Shown here piece by piece: positions 7,213 to 15,512 of a stretch of 64,000 bases of DNA. The number at the start of each line of letters is the position of its first letter. Position 1 is the stretch's first letter. The notes beneath the pieces are model-generated. The model searched no databases, was not told where the DNA came from, and saw nothing but the letters and a program-made list of their open reading frames with translations. Origin of the DNA: Methanoregulaceae archaeon (GTDB taxonomy: Bacteria > Armatimonadota > Fimbriimonadia > Fimbriimonadales > Fimbriimonadaceae); contig JADZEW010000035.1 of NCBI GenBank assembly GCA_020850325.1, positions 1 to 64,000 on the forward strand. Reading direction: 5' to 3'. The translations under genes were made by a program, and so were the position numbers.

Positions 7213-8835
7213 GTGCAGAAGTTCGTTTATGCCGCCACGATGATCGGAATCGCCGCCGTGGCTGTCGCTCAGGCTCCGGCAGATTTCGTCGATGGCGAGG
7301 TTCTCGTCAAGTTCCGCGCGGGGGCACAGATGGCCGCTCCCATCGACCACGCACGCATTGGCGCGCGACCGGTCGAGACGCTCCGTCGGCTCGATGTCCA
7401 ACGCGTCGCCCTGCCGAAGTCGGTCAAGATCGAGCAGGCGTTGGCCCACTATCGCAGTCTGCCGTCCGTCGAGTTCGCGGAGCCGAACTATATAGCGCGC
7501 CACTTCCAGGTGACGCCCAATGACCCGAGCTATGGCAGCCAGTGGGCGCTTCCGAAGATCAGTGCGCCAGCCGGGTGGTCCATCACCACGGGTAGCGCCA
7601 GCGTTACCATTGCGATCATCGACACCGGCGTGGACAAGAACCACTCTGACCTCGTCGGCAAACTGGTCGCCGGGTACGACTTCGTCAATAACGACAGCGA
7701 TGCCGATGACGACAACGGTCACGGCACGCACTGCGCGGGCATCGCGGCCGCACTGACGAACAACGGCATCGGCGTTGCGGGCGTGGATTGGAATGCCCGC
7801 ATCATGCCGGTCAAGGTCCTCAATGCCAGTGGGTCCGGCTCATACACTGCCATCGTCAATGGCATCACTTGGGCCGCTGATAACGGTGCCAAAGTCATCT
7901 CGATGTCGCTTGGTGGCAGCTCCGGCTCCAGCGCACTCGAGAGTGCCGTCAACTACGCCGCCAGCAAAGGAGTGGTGATCGTCGCCGCAGCGGGCAATAG
8001 CAATACGACGGCACCCAGCTATCCGGGCTACTACGCCGCGTGCATCGCCGTGGGTTCTACGACCAGCACCGATGCCCGGTCGAGCTTCAGCAACTACGGC
8101 GCGAGTTGGGTCGACGTTGCCGCACCCGGTTCGAGCATCTACTCGACCTATGACGGCAACACCTATGCAACCCTGAGCGGAACTTCGATGTCGACCCCCC
8201 ATGTGGCGGGACTGGCTGGCCTCTTGTGGGCCAAGCACGGCACGGGCGTCTCCGCCTCGACAATCCGCAACGCAATCGAGCAGAACTGCGACAACGTCGG
8301 TACCTGGGTCGCCTACGGACGGATCAACGTCGCAAAGGCGCTCGGCGCGACTGGGGGTGGAGGTGGCGGCGGTACGACCACCACGAACTACACCCCGGGT
8401 GCGGTCCAAGTGTTCGCTGGGACGGTCATTGGAGGCTCGGCAAGCAGCTTAACCACGAGCGACAACGTTCGCTTCGATCTGCGCAGCGCGGCGTCGGGCA
8501 ACAACCGGATCGTCGACTACGATGCGATCCTTACCGGCATCAACCGCGGAAATGGGGTCACGCAAATCGCGCTTACCGTCGAGAATCAGATGACGATCAG
8601 CGGCTCGCTCTCGGTCTATCTGTACAACTACGCTACTGGGGCGTACGTGCAGATCGGTTCCCAAAGCGTCGGATCGACCGACACGACGACGACCTACACG
8701 ATCACCTCGGGTGCGGCCAACTACGTGTCGAGCTCCGGAGACTGCATCGTCGGGTTCTATCGCACGCGGCGGAACAAGACCTACTACAACCTGCGCTCGG
8801 ACCTGGTCCGAGTTGCGGTAACGACCAACAACTAG
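7213..8835 (+). CDS. Secreted subtilisin-like serine protease (S8)
   Basis: The 540-residue protease has a signal peptide (about 1-20) and an inhibitor-like propeptide (about 25-95, with VEFAEPNY near its end). The S8 catalytic domain carries D137 (IIDTGVD), H170 (NGHGTHCAG), oxyanion N262 (AAGNS) and S325 (SGTSMSTPH). A run of seven glycines (381-387) links to a C-terminal domain of about 150 residues, rich in Thr, Ser and Asn, probably a beta domain for substrate or surface binding. The start is GTG 7213, since the first ATG lies inside the signal peptide. It likely digests extracellular protein or processes surface proteins. The gene has its own promoter and terminator. Confidence 0.93.
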   Translation: MQKFVYAATMIGIAAVAVAQAPADFVDGEVLVKFRAGAQMAAPIDHARIGARPVETLRRLDVQRVALPKSVKIEQALAHYRSLPSVEFAEPNYIARHFQVTPNDPSYGSQWALPKISAPAGWSITTGSASVTIAIIDTGVDKNHSDLVGKLVAGYDFVNNDSDADDDNGHGTHCAGIAAALTNNGIGVAGVDWNARIMPVKVLNASGSGSYTAIVNGITWAADNGAKVISMSLGGSSGSSALESAVNYAASKGVVIVAAAGNSNTTAPSYPGYYAACIAVGSTTSTDARSSFSNYGASWVDVAAPGSSIYSTYDGNTYATLSGTSMSTPHVAGLAGLLWAKHGTGVSASTIRNAIEQNCDNVGTWVAYGRINVAKALGATGGGGGGGTTTTNYTPGAVQVFAGTVIGGSASSLTTSDNVRFDLRSAASGNNRIVDYDAILTGINRGNGVTQIALTVENQMTISGSLSVYLYNYATGAYVQIGSQSVGSTDTTTTYTITSGAANYVSSSGDCIVGFYRTRRNKTYYNLRSDLVRVAVTTNN

Positions 8836-8847
8836 ACCGACTGATCG

Positions 8848-8877
8848 AGCCCGCCTTCGCACTCACGAGGGCGGGCT
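8848..8877 (+). terminator. Rho-independent terminator after the subtilisin gene
   Basis: AGCCCGCC (8848-8855) pairs with GGCGGGCT (8870-8877), followed by TCTTCAT. It begins 12 nt after the stop codon. Confidence 0.8.
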
Positions 8878-8924
8878 TCTTCATGTCTGAATCGAATTCG
8901 CTCCCATCATGCCTCTTCTAAGGC

Positions 8925-9278
8925 ATGAACGCAGCCAACCCATCCGTCATCGAACTTAAGACTGATGCCTTTAAGGCGGAGGTCATTGACAATGGCACAC
9001 CCATCCTGATCGACTTCTGGGCCCCTTGGTGTGGCCCCTGCCGCATGATGAAGCCCCACTTAGACGAGACCGCCAAGCAACTCGCGGGAGTCGTCCGCGT
9101 CTCCCAGGTCAACGTCGATGAAGAGCCGAAGCTCGCCGATGCGTTCGGCATTCAAAGCATCCCGACGCTCGTCCTGATGCAGGACGGCAAAGTGATCGAT
9201 GCCATGCAGGGCGTGGTGCCTTCAGGAGCCTTGGTTGCTCGCATTCGCGAGCGAATCGCCCAGCCTGCCGCCAACTAG
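8925..9278 (+). CDS. trxA: Thioredoxin
   Basis: The 117-residue protein has the thioredoxin active site WAPWCGPCRMM (CGPC) and the cis-proline segment SIPTLVLMQDGK. No signal peptide is present, so it should act in the cytoplasm as a general disulfide reductase. It converges on fibre gene 2, with 7 bp between the stop codons. It sits between the subtilisin and the second fibre gene, but nothing shows co-transcription with either. Confidence 0.95.
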   Translation: MNAANPSVIELKTDAFKAEVIDNGTPILIDFWAPWCGPCRMMKPHLDETAKQLAGVVRVSQVNVDEEPKLADAFGIQSIPTLVLMQDGKVIDAMQGVVPSGALVARIRERIAQPAAN

Positions 9279-9285
9279 CTGAAGC

Positions 9286-11148
9286 TCATCGGCGTTTCTG
9301 TGAGAGCGGAACACGATCTGGCCGCGGCGCCTCTCGATCGTCTTTGATCGGGGGGCCATAAAGCTCAGGGTGCTGGTAGGTCTTGCGCTCAAGACCCAGC
9401 TTCATTTCCTCCACAGGTGCGCCGTAGCGTCGAACCCAGAGGTCGTTCCGTACGGCTTTAACCTCCCAACTGACCTTAACGTTCCCCTCGCTCGTACGGA
9501 TCTTGAACCGATTCTCGCGGATTTCGCGAGCGATCTTCGCCTGGACAAACCTGTCCGAGTCCGTATCATCGACGACGGTCAGCGTGTAGCGGAAGTCCTT
9601 GTTGATCTCCCCGAAGTAGTCGGGAAGCTGCACCCAAGCCTCGCCCTTTGCGTCGGTGCGCACGACTCCATTGTAAAAGTTCTGTGGCTCCGGACTTTCA
9701 GAAGAGTAATGTAAGAGATACTTGTTCTGGGGATCAAACGGATGATCGATCCGGAAAGACTTGGTGCCCGACCCGCCGGTTCGGCCGTTGGCATACACGC
9801 CATAGCCGGAAGGTGAAATGTGCCTGCCGTAGACTCCATAAGTGGCCCCGGCGCCGTTACCCACATAACCGTACACACCGCGGCCATTGTCGCTATCAGC
9901 CACTCCAAAAGCTCCGTATGTGAAGCCGGTCGGTGACGAGACGTAGGCGTAGAGACCGCGTGAGTCTGGGCTCATGCTCTCGAACCAACCTCCGTAGTTG
10001 ATTCCAGATTGCGATGTGGCGCGACCCTTGACTCCGATTCCCCGATGGGAGTTGCTCCCCGCTAGGCTGAACGAGGCAACTCCGTCGGGCCCGTCATTAA
10101 ATGCGTAGAGACCGTAAGTGTTTCCCTGCGCGTAGTGTGCCCAAGCCATGACACCATACTGGGAGCCGAAGCCGCCCACTCCCGTCTTACCGTCGCCTCG
10201 AACGCCGGTTCCTACGGTGTTGACTCCCATAACGCCCAGGCCGTCGAGCGACACGGCGGAACCATAGACGCCGATACCGCTGCCGCTGCTGGAACTATTC
10301 TTGCCAATGATTCCCGTCCCGTAGGGCCCGGCTGTCACACCTTCGATAGCGACGTTGGAGTTGCTCACGGCCGTGCTCGAGTTCGCGACCTTAAATGCCG
10401 TGTTGGTGGTGTCGGCGGCCCCGGTGTAGGGTAGAGCCAGGCCGTCCGGTTGCCAGGTTGCAAGCCCGTTCGCATCGCTCATCAGGACTTTGCCGGCTGC
10501 CGCTCCGGTGGGAATCGTGAGCCCCGCGGCGAACGTGTTGGCACCCAAGAACGTTTGAGGTGCGTCTAGTTTCGCCACATTGGAGCTCAGCCGTAAGTCG
10601 GACAGCGTGCCAGATCCAATGTTCGATGCATTCAGCGCCCCCAACCCAGACCCGTTGCCGGAGAAGATGCCTGTCGAATGAACGTTGCCCTCGAAGTATC
10701 CGCCGAATCCGGTCGGGCTCACACTCTTTCCAAAGACGCCCACTCCCGTGCCCGACGCAGCCCCGGCTATGCCAAAGACACCTCGCCCCGCGGTGCTGTT
10801 TGTGGAGAAGAAACCGCCGTAGTTGGGTCCGCTCGTCGCCAAGGCATAGCCGTACACACCGCGACCGCTGACGCTACGATTCAGGAAGAACCCTCCGTAG
10901 CTGACGCCGCTGGTCGCAGCTGCATAGCCGTACACGGCTTGTCCGGTCAAGCTGTTTGACGTGGCGGATAGCCCACCCGCTATGAACTGACCTGTGATGT
11001 TCCCGTGGCCCAGCTGGGCCGTACCCGGCGTCAGCGCCTGAAGGTTGATGGGTGGGTCGACGAACGGAGCAGGCCCAGCCTCGACCCAAGACGAGTTACC
11101 GGTTACCGAAACAGCGGCGACGAGTGCGATAAGCGCGAAGCGGTTCAT
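9286..11148 (-). CDS. Secreted repeat fibre protein, paralog 2
   Basis: The 620-residue protein has a signal peptide and the family N-terminus (PPINLQALTPGTAQLGHGN). A few 26-residue GxAVYGYA units follow, then a segment with GNGSGL, LNASNIGSGTLSDLRL and GKVLMSDANGLATWQ, motifs common in phage tail fibres and trimeric adhesins. More repeats and the C-terminal module (GTKSFRIDHPFDPQNK to YQHPELYG) close it. TATAAT lies 5 nt before ATG 11148 (plus-strand 11154-11159), suggesting a leaderless mRNA. GTG 11151 is an alternative start. Its first part is very close to paralog 3 and less so to paralog 1. Confidence 0.85.
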   Translation of the reverse strand: MNRFALIALVAAVSVTGNSSWVEAGPAPFVDPPINLQALTPGTAQLGHGNITGQFIAGGLSATSNSLTGQAVYGYAAATSGVSYGGFFLNRSVSGRGVYGYALATSGPNYGGFFSTNSTAGRGVFGIAGAASGTGVGVFGKSVSPTGFGGYFEGNVHSTGIFSGNGSGLGALNASNIGSGTLSDLRLSSNVAKLDAPQTFLGANTFAAGLTIPTGAAAGKVLMSDANGLATWQPDGLALPYTGAADTTNTAFKVANSSTAVSNSNVAIEGVTAGPYGTGIIGKNSSSSGSGIGVYGSAVSLDGLGVMGVNTVGTGVRGDGKTGVGGFGSQYGVMAWAHYAQGNTYGLYAFNDGPDGVASFSLAGSNSHRGIGVKGRATSQSGINYGGWFESMSPDSRGLYAYVSSPTGFTYGAFGVADSDNGRGVYGYVGNGAGATYGVYGRHISPSGYGVYANGRTGGSGTKSFRIDHPFDPQNKYLLHYSSESPEPQNFYNGVVRTDAKGEAWVQLPDYFGEINKDFRYTLTVVDDTDSDRFVQAKIAREIRENRFKIRTSEGNVKVSWEVKAVRNDLWVRRYGAPVEEMKLGLERKTYQHPELYGPPIKDDREAPRPDRVPLSQKRR

Positions 11149-11207
11149 CACCCATTATAGGGGGCTACCGCTAGACGCGAGACGACATCTTCGAAATCTG
11201 CCCAACT

Positions 11208-12782
11208 TTAGTTCGGCGTCTCGGGGCTTGCTTGACGGCGGGTTCCTTGAGCCATCGCGCGCTCATCGCCGTAGCCATATGCCTGAGGCACCAGATACTT
11301 GCCCCGCTCGTGGGGAAGTTTGTCTCGCTCGATGCGCATGGGTGAGCGAAGTGACGTCGGATCATGACGTCGCCCCGTGACCTGCCAGTTGACTTCGACG
11401 CCACCTGCGGAGGTCCGAATTCTGAATGACCCGGATGCGAGCTTCTGCACGACCTTCGCTGCCACAAAGTCCGCCGAGTCGCTGGTGTCGATTACCGTGA
11501 GTTGGTATTGAATGTCTGTGTTCAGCGCCGAAAACCACTGCGGAACCGACAGCGTCGCGTATCCACGAGCATCGGTCTTGACGACGCCCCGATAGATGTT
11601 CATCCGCTCGTCACTCTCGACGCTCGAATGCTCAAGCACCTTGTTCTCGGGATCGAGCGGGTGGTCGATCACGAAGGACTTGATGCCGGCGGTCGCCGTT
11701 TGAGCGTAGATGGTGCCGTTGAACCAGCCTGCGTAGTTCGCGCCACCCCCGCTGGCCAACGTGTACAGAGCGTAGTTCGTCAGCGGGGTCGTGCCGATCG
11801 CGTAAGCCTCGACACCAAACCCGGCGCCAGTCGTGTTGTTCGCAACGCTTAAAACGCCGACCGCAGGACCAAGTCCAGAGGCCTCACTCTGGATACCACG
11901 CTTGACAGGTGAGAACCCGGCAGCGTCTCCGTTGTACACGATCACGGCGCTTCTGGAACTGCCCTGAGGTTCTTGAACAAAGAGGCGTGTGCCGGGGCGG
12001 CCCGATGTTAATCCGATCCCCAGACCGCCATCTTCGGTAAAGACGAAGCGGCTTCCACCGACTGACAACAGCAAGTCACTGTAGGGGAGTTGTGACGCAA
12101 TGGAGAACTTGGCACGCTCGACGTCGTCGATGAACGAAAGGCCCGATGTGGTTTCCAGAAGGGAAAAGCGGTTCGTGTCAAAGAAACTGTTTGGCGTCGA
12201 TCTCCGAGGAATGTCGGAGGACAATCGCTCGTCGGAAAGGGTGCCCGAAGTCAGGTTCCCCGCATTGAGGCTTGTCAATCCCGATCCACTGCCCGAGAAC
12301 ACCCCCGTGGAATGAACGTTGCCCTCGAAGTAGCCGCCAAATCCGTTGGGGCTAACGCTCTTGCCGTAGACTCCGACGCCGGTGCCTGTCGCGGCCCCCG
12401 AGATGCCAAACACGCCACGACCCGTGGTGCTGTTCGACGAGAAGAAGCCACCGTAGTTCGGGCCGGTGAAGGCTGTCGCGTAGCCATACACTGCCCGTCC
12501 GCTGACGCTGCGGTTCAGGAAGAACCCTCCATAAGTCGTCCCCGTCGCCGCACTGGCGTATCCATAGACCGCTTGGCCACTTACGCTACTACTCACCGCC
12601 GAGAGTCCGCCGGCAAGAAATCGTCCCGTGATGTTGCCGTTGCCGAGTTGCGCCGTACCGGGCGTCAGCGCCTGAAGGTTGATCGGCGGGTCGATGAGCG
12701 GCGGAGGCCCCTCCGCAATCCAAGGAAAGCTAGCAGCAACGGTAAGTGCCGATGCGAAAGTGAGGAGCCCAAAGCGGTTCAT
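11208..12782 (-). CDS. Secreted repeat fibre protein, paralog 3 (shorter)
   Basis: The 524-residue protein shares its first 180 or so residues closely with paralog 2. This includes the signal peptide, PPINLQALTPGTAQLGNGN, three GxAVYGYA-type units and SGSGLTSLNAGNLTSGTL. The middle then differs: repeats are few and there is unique sequence around SIASQLPYSDLLLSVGG. The IDHPLDPENK module at the C-terminus is present but more diverged (ending YLVPQAYGYG). A -10-like CATAAT lies 5 nt before ATG 12782. It probably arose by duplication of its neighbour, with the middle replaced or decayed. Confidence 0.83.
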   Translation of the reverse strand: MNRFGLLTFASALTVAASFPWIAEGPPPLIDPPINLQALTPGTAQLGNGNITGRFLAGGLSAVSSSVSGQAVYGYASAATGTTYGGFFLNRSVSGRAVYGYATAFTGPNYGGFFSSNSTTGRGVFGISGAATGTGVGVYGKSVSPNGFGGYFEGNVHSTGVFSGSGSGLTSLNAGNLTSGTLSDERLSSDIPRRSTPNSFFDTNRFSLLETTSGLSFIDDVERAKFSIASQLPYSDLLLSVGGSRFVFTEDGGLGIGLTSGRPGTRLFVQEPQGSSRSAVIVYNGDAAGFSPVKRGIQSEASGLGPAVGVLSVANNTTGAGFGVEAYAIGTTPLTNYALYTLASGGGANYAGWFNGTIYAQTATAGIKSFVIDHPLDPENKVLEHSSVESDERMNIYRGVVKTDARGYATLSVPQWFSALNTDIQYQLTVIDTSDSADFVAAKVVQKLASGSFRIRTSAGGVEVNWQVTGRRHDPTSLRSPMRIERDKLPHERGKYLVPQAYGYGDERAMAQGTRRQASPETPN

Positions 12783-12831
12783 CACCCATTATGGGGGGCA
12801 CATTCATAACGTTCACCCCAAAAATGGAAAA

Positions 12832-13230
12832 TCAGTACCGCTTGGTCATGTAGTGGATCGCGTGATCCAGTACGACCTGCCAGGAGGTATCGGTCTCGTC
12901 GTTCCAATGCGGATCGATCTCAGAGGCGGTCTGCAAGAGCGATTCGCGCCACAGATCATAGAGTTCGTACTTGATATCGAGGTGGTGGCGGTCGTGCGAT
13001 TCGGCGCGCTTCGCAAGATGCCGCAACGCCGCCGGATCGCCCGTCACCGCCGCTCCCAGTACGCGCAGCGAGCGGGCGAGCCGCCGCTCCTGATCGTCGA
13101 AGTTCGTCATCGCGAACTTGTGACGCACCTCATCAGACGCCGAGAGGAAACGCTGATAGAACTCCGGGATGAAGCGAGGTTCTTCCAGACACCGATCTAG
13201 GCTGGCAGTGAACGCGGCAACTTCCGTCAT
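12832..13230 (-). CDS. Single-domain globin
   Basis: The 132-residue protein fits the bacterial globin fold. The segment FYQRFLSASDEVRHKF matches helices A to C, FDDQERRLARSL matches helix E with a distal glutamine, and LAKRAESHDRHH places H79 as the probable proximal haem ligand. It ends with SWQVVLDHAIHYM in helix H. Globins of this kind bind oxygen or nitric oxide or sense them. The frame is open to 13296, but ATG 13230 has AAGGGAAG before it and starts the domain. No partner signalling domain is attached. Confidence 0.75.
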   Translation of the reverse strand: MTEVAAFTASLDRCLEEPRFIPEFYQRFLSASDEVRHKFAMTNFDDQERRLARSLRVLGAAVTGDPAALRHLAKRAESHDRHHLDIKYELYDLWRESLLQTASEIDPHWNDETDTSWQVVLDHAIHYMTKRY

Positions 13231-13376
13231 TGTCTTCCCTTCGGACGTCTGATCAAACGCGAGACGCTGGCCAAACCCGGGCCTAAAGCATTTCAAAACC
13301 CATCATACATGATCTCCTGCTGATCGCGAAGCTGAGGTCGGGCTCGAAGGCGCGGTCTTAAGTACAATCTGGGTCT

Positions 13377-14126
13377 ATGTCCCCCCGGCTCGCGTTCGCC
13401 CTCGATGCCGCCGTCGAAGCCGGCAGACTAACCCTCGCCTGGTTTCAAGGGGCGAGCGGCTTCGAACTTAAGGAGGACGCATCCCCCGTCACCGCTGCCG
13501 ATCGCGCTGCCGAACGACGCTTGCGCGACCGCATTGAGTCGGCGTACCCGCACGAGCCCATCCTGGGCGAAGAGGAGGGAGGCATCGCCGCCCGAAACCA
13601 GTGGGTGATCGATCCCATCGACGGCACCAAGAGCTTCGTCTGCGGGGTCCCGTTGTATGCCGTGTTGCTGTCTTACGAGGATTCGGAAGGGCCGCTTGTG
13701 GGCGTCTCCTACTTCCCCGCCCTCGACTGGCTGGTCTATGCAGAACGCGGCCAAGGTGCCTTTGCCAACGGGCGTGTGATCCGAGTCGCGCCGCAATCGG
13801 ACTTGAACGAAGTCGTGGTTTGTGCGGGCGGGCATCGATCCATGGAGAAGCACGGGCGGCAATCCGGCTTTCAGCAAATCGCTCGCGAGGTCATGGCGAC
13901 GCGAACTTGGGGCGATGCCTACGGGCACTGCATGGTCGCCGCGGGCCGCGCCCACGCGATGATCGACCCTGTGGTCTCCAAGTGGGACCTTTCGGCCGTG
14001 AACTTGATCGTCGAAGAAGCGGGCGGACAGTTCACGGACTTTGCCGGCGGGCGGTTGCCCCAATCCGAGGCCATCAGTTCAAACGGCGTCCTTCACGACT
14101 GGTTGCTGGAGCAGTTTCGCGGATGA
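13377..14126 (+). CDS. hisN: Histidinol-phosphatase / inositol monophosphatase family
   Basis: The 249-residue protein carries the family's metal sites: GEEEGG (E in 63-68), WVIDPIDGTKSF (DPIDGT) and SKWDLSAVNLIVEEAGG near the end. WGDAYGHCMVAAGRAHAMIDP is typical of the HisN subgroup, which removes phosphate from histidinol phosphate. Inositol-1-phosphatase activity cannot be excluded. It leads an overlapping operon: its TGA overlaps the ATG of ruvX. TACAAT at 13363-13368 lies 8 nt before the ATG, a leaderless-type promoter. Confidence 0.82.
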   Translation: MSPRLAFALDAAVEAGRLTLAWFQGASGFELKEDASPVTAADRAAERRLRDRIESAYPHEPILGEEEGGIAARNQWVIDPIDGTKSFVCGVPLYAVLLSYEDSEGPLVGVSYFPALDWLVYAERGQGAFANGRVIRVAPQSDLNEVVVCAGGHRSMEKHGRQSGFQQIAREVMATRTWGDAYGHCMVAAGRAHAMIDPVVSKWDLSAVNLIVEEAGGQFTDFAGGRLPQSEAISSNGVLHDWLLEQFRG

Positions 14127-14533
14127 GAGTCTTAGCGGTCGACTTCGGCGGCAAGCGGATCGGGGTCGCCGTCGGCGAAACGGCATTCGACATCATCACT
14201 CCTCGCCCGGCGCTGACCGCCACGGGAACCCTGAAAGGCGATGCGGCGTTGATCTCGCAGACTGCGCGCAACGAAGCGGCCGAGCGGATCATCCTCGGAA
14301 TTCCGGTCAATGAAGAGGATTCGCGAATGGAGCGGATCTGCCGAAAATTGGGAGAGTTGATTGCCGAACAGGGTTGGGCGGTGGATTTGGTGGACGAGGC
14401 GTTCACGAGCGAGGAGGCCGACGTCGAACTGAGAACCTACGGTCTCAAGGCAAGCGAGCGGAGAAAGCAACGCGACGGCGAGGCGGCACGACTGATCTAT
14501 CAACGGTGGATGTTTGAGCAAACGAACGCGTAA
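14123..14533 (+). CDS. ruvX: Pre-16S rRNA nuclease / Holliday junction resolvase-like YqgF
   Basis: The 136-residue RNase H-fold protein begins MRVLAVDFGGKRIGVAVG, with the catalytic Asp in VDFG. Later come IILGIPVNEED and VDEAFTSEEA, the other acidic sites. YqgF proteins trim the 5' end of 16S rRNA, and Holliday junction cleavage has also been reported. ATG 14123 overlaps the hisN stop (ATGA). The longer open frame upstream is only a read-through of hisN in another frame. Confidence 0.93.
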   Translation: MRVLAVDFGGKRIGVAVGETAFDIITPRPALTATGTLKGDAALISQTARNEAAERIILGIPVNEEDSRMERICRKLGELIAEQGWAVDLVDEAFTSEEADVELRTYGLKASERRKQRDGEAARLIYQRWMFEQTNA

Positions 14534-15512
14534 CGTCATCCTGATCGGTCTCGGCTTGGTACTTGGCTGTGCCATCGGCGCGGTCATGTTCGTGAAGAAC
14601 GGCATCGAGCCGCTTGCCCCGGGCGAGCCGTACTACGTTCGATATGACTCGACCACCAAGCTGAGCCAGATAGCCGACGAACTTGCAGGCAAGGTCGTTC
14701 GCCACCCCAACGCATTTCTGATCTACGCGCGCTACCGCAAGAACACGCTTCCCGTAAGCATGGGCACCTACCAGATTCGATCCGGCATGACAGCCGACGA
14801 GCTACTGGCGGCTCTCCGCAAACCGATCCAGCAGATGGTGCGCATCCCCGAGACGAACTTCTCCTTCCGCACGGCCCGCCTTCTCGAACAGAAGGAAGTG
14901 ACGACCGAGCAGGAGTACCTCGAGTGGATGAAGAAGCCCGAAGAGTTTGCGCAGGAGGTCGACTTCCCCCTACCGGATGGCAATCTTGAAGGGTTTCTCT
15001 TTCCCGACACGTACGACCTGCCTCCGTTGCTTGGGGCAAAGGCCGTGATCCGCCGGCAGCTGCAGGCGTTTGAGAAGAAGATCCTACCGCTTCTGCCCAA
15101 TGAGAAGACGCGAATGCGCACCCTGATCATTGCCTCGATGGTCGAGTTGGAGGCGGGCGTCGATGACGAGCGCGCGGTGATCGCCGGAGTTATCGAGAAT
15201 CGGGTGAGCAAGAAGATGCGTCTCCAGATTGATGCGACGGTGCTTTACGGGATGCGCGAGTGGCGGCGACTCTTCAACAAGGATTATCGCCATGACTCGC
15301 CCTACAACACCTACCGCATCGATGGGCTGCCCCCGGGCCCCATTTGCTCACCCAGCGTGGCAAGCGTCAAGGCCGCCCTCAAGCCGGCCAAACATGAGTG
15401 GCTCTACTACGTGGCGCTACCCAATCGCCGGCATCTCTTTGCGAAGACCTACGAGGACCACTTGAGGAACGTCGCCCGCGCGAGGAAGCTGCGGGATGGA
15501 GTCAGCCCATGA
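14514..15512 (+). CDS. mltG: Endolytic murein transglycosylase MltG
   Basis: The 332-residue protein has one N-terminal membrane helix (about 8-28) and a LysM-like part. The YceG/MltG catalytic domain includes IIASMVELEAG (catalytic Glu), VIAGVIENR, LQIDATVLYG and SPYNTYRIDGLPPGPICSP. It cuts nascent glycan strands and sets their length. The start is TTG 14514, overlapping the end of ruvX by 20 nt; this is the only start that keeps the positively charged end before the membrane helix. It is followed by an ATGA overlap with the HAD/GtrA gene. Confidence 0.94.
   Translation: MSKRTRNVILIGLGLVLGCAIGAVMFVKNGIEPLAPGEPYYVRYDSTTKLSQIADELAGKVVRHPNAFLIYARYRKNTLPVSMGTYQIRSGMTADELLAALRKPIQQMVRIPETNFSFRTARLLEQKEVTTEQEYLEWMKKPEEFAQEVDFPLPDGNLEGFLFPDTYDLPPLLGAKAVIRRQLQAFEKKILPLLPNEKTRMRTLIIASMVELEAGVDDERAVIAGVIENRVSKKMRLQIDATVLYGMREWRRLFNKDYRHDSPYNTYRIDGLPPGPICSPSVASVKAALKPAKHEWLYYVALPNRRHLFAKTYEDHLRNVARARKLRDGVSP

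Noticed and set aside
5169-12782. Prophage tail-fibre module
   Set aside because: All three proteins have signal peptides, and no other phage genes are near; phages do not normally export tail fibres this way.
13601-14122. Upstream extension of the ruvX frame
   Set aside because: It is hisN read in another frame, and the YqgF domain starts exactly at ATG 14123.
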